A stretch of 64,000 bases of DNA from Marinifilum sp. N1E240 (GCF_009295825.1 NZ_WHKF01000008.1:62001-126000), one strand, 5' to 3'; numbered from the stretch's first letter, positions 43,962 to 53,793 are shown. Program-made: numbers and translations. The notes: generated by a model from the letters alone, not told the origin.

Positions 43962-43987
43962 TAAAAAATCCGAGTTTATTATATAGA

Positions 43988-44014
43988 AAGGAGTCCAAAA
44001 GGACTCCTTTTTTT
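43988..44014 (+). terminator. Intrinsic terminator of the exb cluster
   Basis: AGGAGTCC/GGACTCCT with loop AAAA and a T7 run. Confidence 0.95.
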
Positions 44015-44034
44015 ATGCTCTAAATTTAGAGCAT
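44015..44034. repeat. Perfect 20-bp palindrome
   Basis: ATGCTCTAAATTTAGAGCAT is perfectly self-complementary and lies between two terminators. It may be a further termination hairpin (an A8 run follows on the plus strand) or an operator. Confidence 0.6.
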
Positions 44035-44066
44035 AAAAAAAAGCTTGAAATAAATTTCAAGCTTTT
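44034..44066 (-). terminator. Terminator of tRNA-Arg
   Basis: On the minus strand AAAGCTTGAAAT pairs with TTTCAAGCTTT, followed by a T8 run, immediately after the tRNA 3' end. Confidence 0.9.
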
Positions 44067-44067
44067 G

Positions 44068-44141
44068 TGATTCCGGCGGGATTCAAACCCGCGACCTTCA
44101 GAACCGGAATCTGACGTTCTATTCAGCTGAACTACGGAACC
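44068..44141 (-). tRNA. tRNA-Arg (anticodon CCG)
   Basis: The 74-nt minus-strand gene folds as a complete cloverleaf. The acceptor is GGTTCCG/CGGAATC (one G-T pair). The D-arm is GTTC/GAAC, the anticodon stem TCAGA/TCTGA with loop TTCCGGT, so the anticodon is CCG (codon CGG). The T-arm is GCGGG-TTTGAAT-CCCGC and the discriminator is A. The 3' CCA is not encoded. Confidence 0.95.
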
Positions 44142-44299
44142 ATTTTGAGCACAAATTTAAAAAATTATTTGGTTCTATAGGTCTTCCCTTCTACTCTATA
44201 TACAACAGAATAATACAACTCATGCTAAAGAACTATAAGCCAATTTTTAATAAATTTTCAGATCAATAGAAAACCAATGTTATATTTCTAAACTTTTAC

Positions 44300-44307
44300 T
44301 AATTTTG
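44300..44307 (+). promoter_or_regulatory. -7 element of leuS
   Basis: TAATTTTG matches TAnnTTTG, 44 bases before ATG 44352. The -33 region has no clear TTG. Confidence 0.5.
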
Positions 44308-44351
44308 CGAACTAAACACATTGAAATAACCATATATTATCAAATATTACA

Positions 44352-47111
44352 ATGGAGTACACGTTTAAAGAAATAGAACAGAAATGGCAACAGTACTGGA
44401 ACGACAATAAAACCTATAAGGTGGATGTTGACGCAGACAAGCCAAAATTTTATGTACTTGATATGTTCCCTTATCCATCAGGAGCGGGACTACATGTTGG
44501 TCACCCACTCGGGTATATCGCTTCAGACATCTATTCTCGTTATAAAACCCTCAAAGGTTTTAACGTACTCCACCCAATGGGATACGATGCATATGGTTTA
44601 CCTGCAGAGCAATATGCCATTCAAACTGGTCAACACCCTGCAATTACAACAGAACAAAATATCACTCGTTACAGAGAACAATTAGATAAAATTGGTTTCT
44701 CTTACGATTGGGATCGTGAAGTTCGTACTTGCAATCCTGATTATTACAAATGGACTCAGTGGGCATTTATTCAAATGTTCAATCACTATTTCGATAATGA
44801 AACAGAAAAAGCTCAGCCAATTTCTAATTTGGTAAAAGAGTTTGAAGTAGATGGAAATACAAAAATTAATGCCGCTTGTTCAGAAACTGAACCCTTTTCA
44901 GCAGAAGAATGGAAAGCATTATCAAATACCGAACAACAAGAAATTCTTTTGAACTACCGATTGGCTTATTTAGCCGATACGATGGTAAACTGGTGTCCTG
45001 AATTAGGTACAGTTTTAGCGAACGATGAAGTTAAAGACGGTTTCTCCGAACGAGGAGGTCATCCTGTTAAGCAAAAGAAAATGCGCCAATGGTCACTTCG
45101 TGTATCTGCTTATGCAAAACGTCTTTTAGAAGGAATGGAAACTTTAGAGTGGACAGATTCATTAAAAGAAATTCAGAAAAACTGGATTGGTCGTTCTGTT
45201 GGAGCTGAAGTAAACTTCGGCGTTAAAGATTCGGATATCAAAATAGAAATCTTTACCACTCGCCCTGACACGATCTATGGAGTTACTTTTATGGTATTAG
45301 CTCCGGAAAGTGATTTGGTTGATGAGTTAACTACTCCTGAGTGCCGAGAAAAAATTGATGCTTATATTGAGGCTACCAAGAAACGAACGGAACGTGAACG
45401 TTTAGCAGATGTTAAAACCGTTAGCGGTGAATTTACCGGGGCTTACGCAATCCATCCATTTACAGGAGAAGAAATACCTGTTTGGGTAAGTGATTACGTT
45501 TTGGCTGGGTATGGTACTGGTGCTATTATGGCTGTTCCTGCTCACGATAGTCGCGATTACGCATTTGCTAAAAAATTCGAATTGCCAATTATCCAGGTAG
45601 TTTCTGGTGGTGATATTTCTGAGGAATCTTACGATGCAAAAGAAGGAAAATCGATGAATTCGGATTTCTTGAACGGATTAGACGTGAAAGATGCAATTGT
45701 AAAAGCCAACGAAGAAGTTGAAGCAAGAGGTTTAGGTAAGAAAAAAATCAATTATAGATTGAGAGACGCAATTTTCTCTCGTCAAAGATATTGGGGAGAA
45801 CCTTTCCCTGTATATTTCAAAGAAAACATGCCATATATGATGGATATGGATCAATTGCCTTTGGAATTACCTGAAATTGACAAGTATTTACCAACTGAAA
45901 GTGGCGAACCTCCATTGGGACGTGCAACGGATTGGAAGACTTCTGAAGGACATCAAATTGAATTGAATACAATGCCTGGCTTTGCCGGATCATCAGCTTA
46001 TTACTTACGTTATATGGATCCTCGCAATAACAATGCTTTGGTATCTAAAGAAGCAAACGAATATTGGCAAGATGTTGATTTATACATCGGAGGAACTGAG
46101 CATGCAACAGGTCACTTGATCTATTCAAGATTCTGGAATAAGTTTTTATTCGATATCAACGAAGTTTGTAAAGATGAGCCATTCAAGAAGTTGATCAACC
46201 AGGGAATGATTCAAGGTCGCTCTAACTTTGTATATAGAGTAAAAAATACAAACCAATTCGTTTCTTACGGATTAAGAAAAGAATACGACACAACAACAAT
46301 TCATGTTGACGTGAACATTGTTAAAAATGATGTTTTAGATACAGAAGCTTTCAAAGCCTGGAGACCAGAATTTAATGATGCCAAATTCGTATTAGAAGAC
46401 GGTAAATACAACTGTGGTTGGGCTGTTGAAAAAATGTCGAAATCGATGTTTAACGTTGTAAATCCTGATGTGATTGTTGAAGAATATGGAGCGGATACAC
46501 TTCGTTTATACGAAATGTTCCTTGGACCATTGGAAGCTCACAAACCTTGGGATACGAACGGTATCGATGGAGTTCACAAATTCTTGAAAAAACTTTGGAG
46601 ACTTTTCCATAATGGTGAAACTTTTGAAGTTTCTGAAGGAAATGGAAGTAAAGATGAATTAAAAGTTCTTCACAAAACCATAAAGAAAATTCAGGATGAT
46701 ATTGAAAGATTCTCTTTCAACACCTCTATTTCTGCATTTATGATTTGTGTGAATGAATTGAGCTCATTAAAATGTAATAATAAAGCTGTTTTAGAAGATT
46801 TATTAAAACTTCTTGCTCCCTTTGCCCCTCACATTTCAGAAGAATTGTGGAACAAGTGTGGAAATACAAACAGTATTACCAAAGCAAGTTTCCCAGAATT
46901 CAATGAAAGTTTTGTTGCAGAAAATACACATTCATACCCTGTATCATTTAATGGTAAAATGAGATTTAAATTAGAATTATCATTAAGCCTAAGTAAAGAT
47001 GAAATTGAACAGGAAGTCCTGAATTGTGAACAAGCTCAAAAATGGATAGATGGAAAATCACCTAAAAAAGTGATTATCGTTCCTAAAAAAATTATCAACA
47101 TAGTAGTATAA
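44352..47111 (+). CDS. leuS: Leucyl-tRNA synthetase
   Basis: The 919-residue class I synthetase has the HIGH-type motif [10 protein letters not shown], the CP1 editing domain ([37 protein letters not shown]), KMSKS in [12 protein letters not shown], and the C-terminal anticodon-binding domain. It charges tRNA-Leu and hydrolyses mischarged products. It is longer than E. coli LeuS (860), with extra segments before the editing domain (about residues 150-200) and before KMSKS (about 640-690), as in other Bacteroidota. Single gene with a terminator. Confidence 0.98.
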   Translation: MEYTFKEIEQKWQQYWNDNKTYKVDVDADKPKFYVLDMFPYPSGAGLHVGHPLGYIASDIYSRYKTLKGFNVLHPMGYDAYGLPAEQYAIQTGQHPAITTEQNITRYREQLDKIGFSYDWDREVRTCNPDYYKWTQWAFIQMFNHYFDNETEKAQPISNLVKEFEVDGNTKINAACSETEPFSAEEWKALSNTEQQEILLNYRLAYLADTMVNWCPELGTVLANDEVKDGFSERGGHPVKQKKMRQWSLRVSAYAKRLLEGMETLEWTDSLKEIQKNWIGRSVGAEVNFGVKDSDIKIEIFTTRPDTIYGVTFMVLAPESDLVDELTTPECREKIDAYIEATKKRTERERLADVKTVSGEFTGAYAIHPFTGEEIPVWVSDYVLAGYGTGAIMAVPAHDSRDYAFAKKFELPIIQVVSGGDISEESYDAKEGKSMNSDFLNGLDVKDAIVKANEEVEARGLGKKKINYRLRDAIFSRQRYWGEPFPVYFKENMPYMMDMDQLPLELPEIDKYLPTESGEPPLGRATDWKTSEGHQIELNTMPGFAGSSAYYLRYMDPRNNNALVSKEANEYWQDVDLYIGGTEHATGHLIYSRFWNKFLFDINEVCKDEPFKKLINQGMIQGRSNFVYRVKNTNQFVSYGLRKEYDTTTIHVDVNIVKNDVLDTEAFKAWRPEFNDAKFVLEDGKYNCGWAVEKMSKSMFNVVNPDVIVEEYGADTLRLYEMFLGPLEAHKPWDTNGIDGVHKFLKKLWRLFHNGETFEVSEGNGSKDELKVLHKTIKKIQDDIERFSFNTSISAFMICVNELSSLKCNNKAVLEDLLKLLAPFAPHISEELWNKCGNTNSITKASFPEFNESFVAENTHSYPVSFNGKMRFKLELSLSLSKDEIEQEVLNCEQAQKWIDGKSPKKVIIVPKKIINIVV

Positions 47112-47133
47112 AGGAAAACACATAAGTTTAAAT

Positions 47134-47172
47134 AAAAGGCTTCGTTTTCTCAGTGAAAATGAAGCCTTTTTT
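47134..47172 (+). terminator. Intrinsic terminator after leuS
   Basis: AAAAGGCTTC (47134-47143) pairs with GAAGCCTTTT (47161-47170), with T-run, and an inner GTTTTC/GAAAAT stem. It makes upstream in-frame starts of the next gene unlikely. Confidence 0.9.
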
Positions 47173-47197
47173 AATGCATCAAATTCTAATTTTACAG

Positions 47198-48058
47198 ATG
47201 AAATTTTCTATTACTGAAGCAAAATCCTATTTAATTATCACCTTAGGATTGTGCATTTACAGTCTTGGTTGGACCGCTTTCTTAATTCCTTCTGAAATTG
47301 TACCTGGAGGCGTTGGAGGTATCGGAACTCTAATTTATTATGCCACCGGTAAATCAATTCCTGTTGGTTATTCGTTTTTTGTGATTAATATATTTCTGAT
47401 ATTAATTGCACTTCGTTTATTAGGTAGTCGATTTGGTATTAAAACCATATTCGGAATTGTGGTTGGTTCCGTTCTTTTATCATTCCAACAAGAATGGATC
47501 ACAGAACCATTAGTTGATGACAAATTCATGGCAAGTATTATTGGTGGAATTTTGGCTGGTGTTGGAATTGGAATTACAATTACTCAGGGAGGAAGTACCG
47601 GAGGTACCGATATTGTAGCGATGATGATCAACAAATACAAAAATATTAGTCCTGGACGCATCATTCTTTATATCGATATATTCATTATCGCTTCATCCTA
47701 TATTATCTTTGAGGATATTTCAACCATTGTATATGGATACGTTGAAATGGGAGTTGCTGCATATACCATAGATATGATGATATCTGGTTCAAAACAGTCA
47801 GCACAGCTTTTTATCATGTCAACAAAATACGAGGAAGTTGCCGAGCGAGTAAGTGAAGAAACAGGTAGAGGAATTTCAATGCTGCATAGTACAGGTTGGT
47901 ATACCCGCGAAGAAAATAAAATGTTAATGATTGTAGTACGTAAACATGAAACGCAACACATTTTTAAAGTTATAAAGGAAGTTGATCCTAAAGCATTCAT
48001 TTCAATGGGATCGGTTATGGGAGTTTACGGGTTAGGATTCGAAGAAATAAGAGCATAA
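47198..48058 (+). CDS. YitT-family membrane protein (first copy)
   Basis: The 286-residue product from ATG 47198 (MKFSITEAKSYL; an earlier frame start lies in the leuS terminator) has five to six membrane helices with the YitT motif PSEIVPGGVGGIGTLIYYATG and TQGGSTGGTDIVAMMINKY, and a C-terminal DUF2179 domain (IDMMISGSKQSAQLFIMSTKYEEVAERV..SMGSVMGVYGLGF). The function of the family is not established. It is followed after two bases by a paralogue. Confidence 0.9.
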   Translation: MKFSITEAKSYLIITLGLCIYSLGWTAFLIPSEIVPGGVGGIGTLIYYATGKSIPVGYSFFVINIFLILIALRLLGSRFGIKTIFGIVVGSVLLSFQQEWITEPLVDDKFMASIIGGILAGVGIGITITQGGSTGGTDIVAMMINKYKNISPGRIILYIDIFIIASSYIIFEDISTIVYGYVEMGVAAYTIDMMISGSKQSAQLFIMSTKYEEVAERVSEETGRGISMLHSTGWYTREENKMLMIVVRKHETQHIFKVIKEVDPKAFISMGSVMGVYGLGFEEIRA

Positions 48059-48060
48059 AC

Positions 48061-48933
48061 ATGAAAAAAATATTTCAAACAACAGATTTAAAAGCGACAA
48101 TCCATTCCTATGTGATAATTACTTTAGGATTGTTAATAGGTTCACTTGCCTGGACTGGATTTATTATTCCATCAGGAATTGTAGGTTCAGGAGTAAGTGG
48201 AATTGCAACCATTATATATTTTGTGACTGGCATTAAAGTTGGATATAGTGTATTCCTTATTAATACCGTATTCCTATTGGTATCATTAAGAATATTAGGT
48301 TTTGGTTTTGGTGTTAAAACACTATACGGAATTTTTGTAATCTCCTTTTTCCTTTGGCTGTTCCAATCCATAATAACCGAACCTTTGGTATCAGACAAAT
48401 TTATGTGTTCAATTATTGGTGGAATAATGGCTGGTGCCAGTGCTGGTATGATATTATCAAGAGGTGGGAGTACTGGAGGTACCGACATTCTTGCCATGAT
48501 GATTAACAAATACAAAAATTACAGCCCTGGACAATTATTACTAACCATTGACGTTATCATTATTTCATCTTCGTATTTTCTTGAAAATTCAATTGAGCAA
48601 GTTGTATATGGATTCGTTACCATGGGAGTAAGTGCTTTTTGTGTTGATATGATAATTGAAGGAAGTAAGCAGTCTGTACAAATCTTTATTTTCACACAAA
48701 AACCAGAAGAGATTAGAAATGAAATTATTGGAACTTTAGATCAGGGATTAACTGTTTTAAATGGTTCTGGAGGATATAGTAAAAAAGATGTTCAGGTTTT
48801 AATGGTGTTGGCAAAAAAGCGTGAATCTCAAGCAATACTAAGAATGATTAAACTGGTAGATCCTGATGCATTTATTTCGATGGGAAGCGTAATGGGTGTT
48901 TACGGTAAAGGTTTCGACAAAATCAAATCCTAA
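48061..48933 (+). CDS. YitT-family membrane protein (second copy)
   Basis: The 290-residue paralogue of the previous gene has the same motifs (PSGIVGSGVSGIATIIYFVTG, SRGGSTGGTDILAMMINKYKN, SMGSVMGVYGKGF). The proteins are clearly homologous throughout but well diverged, so this is an old tandem duplication. Two bases separate them, so they are translationally coupled and may form a heteromer. Function unknown. Confidence 0.9.
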   Translation: MKKIFQTTDLKATIHSYVIITLGLLIGSLAWTGFIIPSGIVGSGVSGIATIIYFVTGIKVGYSVFLINTVFLLVSLRILGFGFGVKTLYGIFVISFFLWLFQSIITEPLVSDKFMCSIIGGIMAGASAGMILSRGGSTGGTDILAMMINKYKNYSPGQLLLTIDVIIISSSYFLENSIEQVVYGFVTMGVSAFCVDMIIEGSKQSVQIFIFTQKPEEIRNEIIGTLDQGLTVLNGSGGYSKKDVQVLMVLAKKRESQAILRMIKLVDPDAFISMGSVMGVYGKGFDKIKS

Positions 48934-49029
48934 GTATTAAAAAAGCTTAATTACTGAATTTACGGTAGCTGCATGTTGTATGACTATAAAAATAGTTATA
49001 CCTTTAAGTCGTTAAATTAAAATCATACA

Positions 49030-50343
49030 ATGAAAAAGTACTTTAATTACAAAACTCTTATAATTGCAGTCCTAGTTTTTGCAGGTGTATATGCATTAAA
49101 TTTTCTAAGCAAAGATATTCCGGAAGAAGTTAAAACTGAAGCACATCAAGAAATAGATTCAACTGAATTAGCACCTGTTAATTTAAAATATGGCTTTCCA
49201 ATTGACGATTTTAAAGTAGAAACGAAAAAGGTCAAGCGAAATCAAAGTTTATCTACCATTTTACGCCAATACGAAATTTCCTTTGCATCCATTGATAAAA
49301 TCGCACGCAAAGCAAAAAAAGTATTCAATGTTAGAAAAATAAAATCCGGAAAAGAATACTCGGTACTTTTCACAAATGATAGCATAAAGAATCCTGAGTA
49401 TTTTATCTATGAAAATACACCGGTAGAATACATTGTTTTTGATTTACGCGATACTTTACACGTATATAAGGGGGAAAAAGAAATTGAATTCAGAAGAAAA
49501 CAGATCACAGGAAGTGTTGAGTCATCTTTATGGAATGCCATGGTAGAAGCTCAAGCAGATCCCCTTCTATCCATTGAACTATCGGAAATTTACGCCTGGA
49601 CTATAGATTTTTTTGGAATAGGTAAAGGAGACGAATTTAATATTATATATGAAGAAGCATTTGTCGATGATAAGCCAATTCATGATATAAAAGTAATAGC
49701 TGCAAATTTTATTCACCACAATTCCGATAACTATGCTTTTGCATTTAAAGAAGGTGAAAAGCCAGGATTTTTCGATGAAAAAGGAAATAGCTTACAAAAA
49801 GCCTTTTTAAAAGCCCCTTTACGATTTTCAAGAATCAGTTCTCGATTTTCCAATAGAAGATACCATCCGGTTTTAAAAAGATATAGAGCACACCACGGTA
49901 TAGATTATGCGGCTCCAACAGGAACACCGGTTCACACCATTGGAGATGGTGTAATTATAAAAAAAGGCTATCAAAAAAATGGTGGTGGAAGATATCTAAA
50001 AATCAAGCACAACAGTGTTTATACAACAACTTACATGCATCTCTCCAGATTTGCTAAAGGAATGAATTCAGGAGTCCGAGTGAAACAAGGGCAAACTATT
50101 GCCTATGTTGGCTCATCCGGATTATCAACAGGACCTCATCTCGATTTTAGAGTTCATAAGAATGGATCTCCTATAAATCCATTAAAGATGAAATCTCCGC
50201 CAGTAGCTCCGGTAAAAAAAGAAAATCTAGCTCAGTTTGATGCTCTTAAAAACAAATTGCTAGTAGAACTGAATGATCAGGATGAAATTCAGAATACTTT
50301 ATTACAGGATTCTATTTCCAATACTATGGTTTCAAATAAATAA
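49030..50343 (+). CDS. M23-family murein endopeptidase
   Basis: The 437-residue product has an N-terminal signal/anchor (KTLIIAVLVFAGVYALNFL), OapA/LysM-like segments (KVKRNQSLSTILRQYEIS) and a C-terminal M23 domain. The zinc ligands are in HHGIDYAAPTG and GPHLDFRVHKNG, with the catalytic TYMHLSRF. It probably cleaves peptidoglycan cross-bridges in the periplasm. The domain order resembles E. coli MepM/NlpD-type enzymes. A DNQDEIQNTLL-type acidic tail follows the domain. Single gene. Confidence 0.92.
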   Translation: MKKYFNYKTLIIAVLVFAGVYALNFLSKDIPEEVKTEAHQEIDSTELAPVNLKYGFPIDDFKVETKKVKRNQSLSTILRQYEISFASIDKIARKAKKVFNVRKIKSGKEYSVLFTNDSIKNPEYFIYENTPVEYIVFDLRDTLHVYKGEKEIEFRRKQITGSVESSLWNAMVEAQADPLLSIELSEIYAWTIDFFGIGKGDEFNIIYEEAFVDDKPIHDIKVIAANFIHHNSDNYAFAFKEGEKPGFFDEKGNSLQKAFLKAPLRFSRISSRFSNRRYHPVLKRYRAHHGIDYAAPTGTPVHTIGDGVIIKKGYQKNGGGRYLKIKHNSVYTTTYMHLSRFAKGMNSGVRVKQGQTIAYVGSSGLSTGPHLDFRVHKNGSPINPLKMKSPPVAPVKKENLAQFDALKNKLLVELNDQDEIQNTLLQDSISNTMVSNK

Positions 50344-50362
50344 AAATCAACACATAAATAAT

Positions 50363-50388
50363 GAGCAATTACTTTAAAGTAATTGCTC
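50363..50388. terminator. Perfect dyad shared by two convergent genes
   Basis: GAGCAATTACTTT (50363-50375) is an exact reverse complement of AAAGTAATTGCTC (50376-50388). The purN stop (minus, 50374-50376) lies at its centre. It probably ends the M23 gene transcript and the purN transcript. Confidence 0.7.
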
Positions 50389-50934
50389 TACTATTTTCGG
50401 GAAATGTTCATATTCTAATTTATGAATTTTTTCCGCAACATCTTCAGCAGTATCACTCTCCTCTACTACACATTTAGCCTGAAAAACGATTTTTCCATCA
50501 TCAAACTTTTCATTCACCATGTGAATCGTAATTCCACTCTCCTTCTCCTTATTTTCTACAACTGCATTGTGAACATTCATTCCATACATTCCTTTGCCTC
50601 CAAATTTAGGGAGTAAAGCTGGGTGAATATTTACAATTTTATTCGGAAAAGCATCAATCAGACGAGGTGGAAGTAGCAATAAAAAGCCTGCTAAAACGAT
50701 TAAATCGATCTTTTTTTCGATTAAAACATCCACAATTTTGTCTGTTTTGCTAAAATCTGCCCTATTAAATACTAAACTTGGGATATTTAAGCTTTTAGCT
50801 CTGTCAAGCACAAAAGCATTGGGATTATTAGTTAATATGATGGAAACCTCTATATTTGGCTTATCCATAAAATATCGAACAATATTCTCAGCATTACTCC
50901 CTGATCCTGATGCAAATACAGCAACTCTCTTCAT
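50374..50934 (-). CDS. purN: Phosphoribosylglycinamide formyltransferase (folate-dependent)
   Basis: The 186-residue product has the N-terminal nucleotide motif VAVFASGSGSNAENIV, the catalytic NIHPALLPKFGGKGMYG (His) and ITIHMVNEKFDDGKIV (Asp). It formylates GAR using 10-formyltetrahydrofolate in purine synthesis. It is a little shorter than E. coli PurN (212). Single gene, divergent from acpP. Confidence 0.97.
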   Translation of the reverse strand: MKRVAVFASGSGSNAENIVRYFMDKPNIEVSIILTNNPNAFVLDRAKSLNIPSLVFNRADFSKTDKIVDVLIEKKIDLIVLAGFLLLLPPRLIDAFPNKIVNIHPALLPKFGGKGMYGMNVHNAVVENKEKESGITIHMVNEKFDDGKIVFQAKCVVEESDTAEDVAEKIHKLEYEHFPKIVEQLL

Positions 50935-51022
50935 TTGTGTGTTTTATTATAAAATAGTTTGCTCAAAGGTATACAAAAGGCAATTCCAAGGAAAATAATT
51001 TCGCAGGAAAAGGAAAAAGAAT

Positions 51023-51030
51023 TACCTTTG
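51023..51030 (+). promoter_or_regulatory. -7 element upstream of acpP
   Basis: TACCTTTG matches TAnnTTTG, about 100 bases before the acpP ATG. A second looser candidate, TATTTCTTTG, lies near 51071. Which is used cannot be decided. Confidence 0.45.
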
Positions 51031-51133
51031 AGCGCAACTTTGTAAAAAATATTTGAATTATTTCAAGTAAATGTATTTCTTTGCACCGTTGAAAATTAAT
51101 TAGTTTAATATTAATCATTTAAAATTTAAAGTT

Positions 51134-51370
51134 ATGTCTGATATTGCATCTAGAGTAAAAGCTATCATTGTTGATAAGTTGGGTGTAGACGAAACTGAAG
51201 TAACTCCAGAGGCTAGTTTCACTAACGATCTAGGAGCTGACTCATTGGATACAGTTGAGCTAATCATGGAATTCGAAAAAGAATTTAACATCGCGATTCC
51301 AGATGATCAAGCAGAAAACATCGGTACAGTAGGTGACGCTGTTTCTTACATCGAAGAAAACGCTAAGTAA
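51134..51370 (+). CDS. acpP: Acyl carrier protein
   Basis: The 78-residue acidic protein has the phosphopantetheine site [10 protein letters not shown] (Ser37). It carries acyl intermediates in fatty acid synthesis. It is followed after 21 bases by fabF and then rnc; the acpP-fabF-rnc order is common in bacteria and probably forms one operon. Confidence 0.98.
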   Translation: MSDIASRVKAIIVDKLGVDETEVTPEASFTNDLGADSLDTVELIMEFEKEFNIAIPDDQAENIGTVGDAVSYIEENAK

Positions 51371-51391
51371 TTATTAACCAGACCCTTTTTT

Positions 51392-52645
51392 ATGGAATTT
51401 AGAAGAGTAGTAGTAACTGGTCTAGGAACAATTAACCCTATTGGTAATAGTATTGCCGAGTTTTGGGAAAATTTGGAAAATGGAGTGAGTGGTGCAGATA
51501 AAATCACTCATTTTGATGCTTCAAAGTTCAAGACACAGTTCGCTTGCGAGGTTAAAAATTTCGTACCTGGTGATCATTTTGATCGTAAGGAAGCGAGAAA
51601 ATTAGATTTGTATGCGCAATATGCTTTGGTTGCGACCAAACAAGCTATTGAGGATTCAAAACTTGATCTTGAATCGGAAGATTTAACGAAAGCTGGAGTA
51701 ATCTGGGGTTCTGGTATTGGCGGAATTAAAACCTTCTTAGATGAAGTAACAGGATATGCAAACGGGGATGGAACTCCTCGTTTCTCTCCTTTTTTCATTC
51801 CTAAGATGATTTCTGATATTGCCGCCGGTCATATTTCTATGAAATATGGATTCCAGGGACCAAATTATGGTACTGTTTCTGCATGCGCTTCGGCTTCACA
51901 TGCTATGATTGATGCGATGAATTACATTCGTTTAGGTAAAGCTAATATCTTTATCACCGGAGGTTCTGAAGCATCTATTAATGAAGCAGGTTTGGGTGGA
52001 TTTAATTCTATGCAGGCATTGTCTACAAACAATGAAGAGTATAAAACTGCATCTCGTCCTTTCTGTAACACACGTGACGGTTTCGTTATGGGTGAAGGAG
52101 GTGGCTGCTTAATTCTTGAAGAATATGAGCATGCTAAAGCACGTGGTGCTAAAATTTACGCTGAAATTGTTGGTGGTGGAATGTCTGGTGATGCTTATCA
52201 CCTAACAGCAACTCATCCGGAAGGAAGAGGTGCAATTAACGCTATGAATATGGCGTTAAATGACGCTAGTTTGACTCCTGAAGATATTGATTATATCAAT
52301 GTTCATGGAACATCTACACCTGTTGGAGATATTCCAGAGACAAAAGCAGTTCAAACAGTATTTGGCGAACACGCCTATAAACTGAACATTAGTGCAACTA
52401 AATCGATGACTGGTCACTTGCTAGGTGCAGCAGGATCTGTTGAAGCAATTGCCTGTATTTTGGCATTGAACAATCAAACAGTTCCTCCTACAATTAATCA
52501 CGGCGAGAACGATCCTAACATCGATGAAAAACTAAACCTTACACTTCACAAAGCTCAGAAGCGCGAGATTCGTGCTGCCTTGAGTAATACTTTTGGGTTT
52601 GGTGGTCATAATGCTTCGGTAATTTTCAAATCATTCACTGAATAA
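51392..52645 (+). CDS. fabF: 3-oxoacyl-ACP synthase II
   Basis: The 417-residue condensing enzyme has the catalytic cysteine in TVSACASASHAMIDA (about residue 164) and the two histidines in NVHGTSTPVGD and KSMTGHLLGAAGS. It elongates acyl-ACP with malonyl-ACP. It lies between acpP and rnc, separated from rnc by three bases. Confidence 0.98.
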   Translation: MEFRRVVVTGLGTINPIGNSIAEFWENLENGVSGADKITHFDASKFKTQFACEVKNFVPGDHFDRKEARKLDLYAQYALVATKQAIEDSKLDLESEDLTKAGVIWGSGIGGIKTFLDEVTGYANGDGTPRFSPFFIPKMISDIAAGHISMKYGFQGPNYGTVSACASASHAMIDAMNYIRLGKANIFITGGSEASINEAGLGGFNSMQALSTNNEEYKTASRPFCNTRDGFVMGEGGGCLILEEYEHAKARGAKIYAEIVGGGMSGDAYHLTATHPEGRGAINAMNMALNDASLTPEDIDYINVHGTSTPVGDIPETKAVQTVFGEHAYKLNISATKSMTGHLLGAAGSVEAIACILALNNQTVPPTINHGENDPNIDEKLNLTLHKAQKREIRAALSNTFGFGGHNASVIFKSFTE

Positions 52646-52648
52646 TTT

Positions 52649-53389
52649 GTGATAAAGTCTATATTTCAATCCATAAAACTTTTATTCTTTCCTAGAAGGG
52701 AGTTTTATGGATTGTTATCAGATTTTTTGGGGTTTGATCCAAACAAACCTGACTTGTATGAATTAGCTTTCATACACAAATCTGCTACCATTCAAAAAGA
52801 TGGTTATGGTATGAATAATGAACGTCTCGAATATCTTGGAGATGCGATTTTAGGTGCCATTATTGCAGATATCCTATACAAATATTTTCCCAATAAGGAC
52901 GAAGGATTTCTTACTCAAATACGATCTAAAATTGTGAGTCGAGAATCCTTAAATAAGCTTGCTCGCAAAATTGACCTAGATAAGCATGTTGTTTCGAATG
53001 TAAATTTGAACAACAACAAGCACATTTATGGTGATGCTTTCGAAGCATTAATTGGAGCCATATATCTGGATCAGGGATATGCTAATACTCGTATCTTTAT
53101 TGAAGATCGTGTATTTAAAAAGCATATAAATCTTGAAGAAGTGGTTACAATTGAAACCAATTTCAAGAGTAAATTAATTGAGTGGGCTCAAAAGAACAAA
53201 AAAGATGTTTTCTTCGACACTCAGGAAGATGGTGTAGACAAAGCCTTACGATTGCCATTATTTATCTCTGAAGTTGAAGTTGAGGAAGTAAAAATGGGCA
53301 AAGGAATAGGAACATCAAAGAAAGAGGCTCAGCAAAAAGCAGCACGCGAGGCTCTTAAAAGAATCAATCAGAAGGAATTAGCTTCCTAA
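52649..53389 (+). CDS. rnc: Ribonuclease III
   Basis: The 246-residue product has the RNase III signature NERLEYLGDAILGAIIAD, the second catalytic motif GDAFEALIGAIYLDQG, and a C-terminal double-stranded-RNA-binding domain (FKSKLIEWAQ, GKGIGTSKKEAQQKAAREAL). It cuts structured RNA (rRNA processing). The start is GTG 52649, three bases after fabF; no ATG exists before the catalytic region, so the GTG is needed. Confidence 0.96.
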   Translation: MIKSIFQSIKLLFFPRREFYGLLSDFLGFDPNKPDLYELAFIHKSATIQKDGYGMNNERLEYLGDAILGAIIADILYKYFPNKDEGFLTQIRSKIVSRESLNKLARKIDLDKHVVSNVNLNNNKHIYGDAFEALIGAIYLDQGYANTRIFIEDRVFKKHINLEEVVTIETNFKSKLIEWAQKNKKDVFFDTQEDGVDKALRLPLFISEVEVEEVKMGKGIGTSKKEAQQKAAREALKRINQKELAS

Positions 53390-53482
53390 ACACATTCCAA
53401 TCAAAAATAATATTCTAACTAGGTTCACTTTTAAATAAATTGGAACCGGCTTTAACCTGTCCAAAAATCAAAATTTAGGGCA

Positions 53483-53515
53483 TAAAAAAAAGGACGGTAA
53501 CCACAACCGCCCTTT
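53483..53515 (-). terminator. Minus-strand intrinsic terminator without a minus-strand gene
   Basis: On the minus strand AAAGGGCGGT pairs with ACCGTCCTTT (10 bp, one G-T) across loop TGTGGTT, and a T8 run follows. On the plus strand the A-run precedes the stem and no T-run follows, so it works only for minus-strand transcription. No annotated minus gene is upstream. Confidence 0.85.
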
Positions 53516-53576
53516 CATCTAACTATTAACCAAAATTTTTAATCAAGGAGATTGTACCTTATAGATTCGATCTCCG
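53484..53576 (-). ncRNA. Candidate small RNA of about 93 nt
   Basis: A promoter pair on the minus strand (TTTG, 18-base spacer, TATATTTG) points into a 90-100-base stretch that ends exactly at the strong minus-strand terminator. The stretch has a 5' hairpin (GGAGAT at 53575-53570 with ATCTCC at 53552-53547) and an AT-rich single-stranded middle. No substantial ORF is present; an in-frame ATG near the end codes for only 16 residues (MKGRLWLPSFF...). It lies alone between rnc and the histidine kinase. I do not recognise a known RNA family. Confidence 0.6.
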
Positions 53577-53580
53577 ATAG

Positions 53581-53610
53581 CAAATATAGTATCAAATTAT
53601 AAATTTCAAA
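53581..53610 (-). promoter_or_regulatory. Promoter of the candidate small RNA
   Basis: On the minus strand TTTG (plus 53607-53610) and TATATTTG (plus 53581-53588) are 18 bases apart, a good match to the -33/-7 arrangement. It faces the terminator at 53483-53515. Confidence 0.6.
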
Positions 53611-53761
53611 GTCGTTTTGGTTGAAAATTTATTAAAAACACCTGTTTTTTGCTTAATTATAATCAGTCCTAATTTAGAGAAGCTTCTTTTCACTTAAAAC
53701 ACTAATTTTCTTATCAATATCGAACTTATCAATTCTTGTGTTAAAGATTGTTAAGTCATAA

Positions 53762-53789
53762 TTGTCTGTAAACGTTTTTTTTATCTTTG
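53762..53789 (+). promoter_or_regulatory. Promoter directly abutting the histidine kinase ATG
   Basis: TTG (53762-53764) and TATCTTTG (53782-53789) lie 17 bases apart, and the ATG begins only four bases after the -7 box, so the mRNA would be essentially leaderless. Confidence 0.6.
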
Positions 53790-53793
53790 TTAT

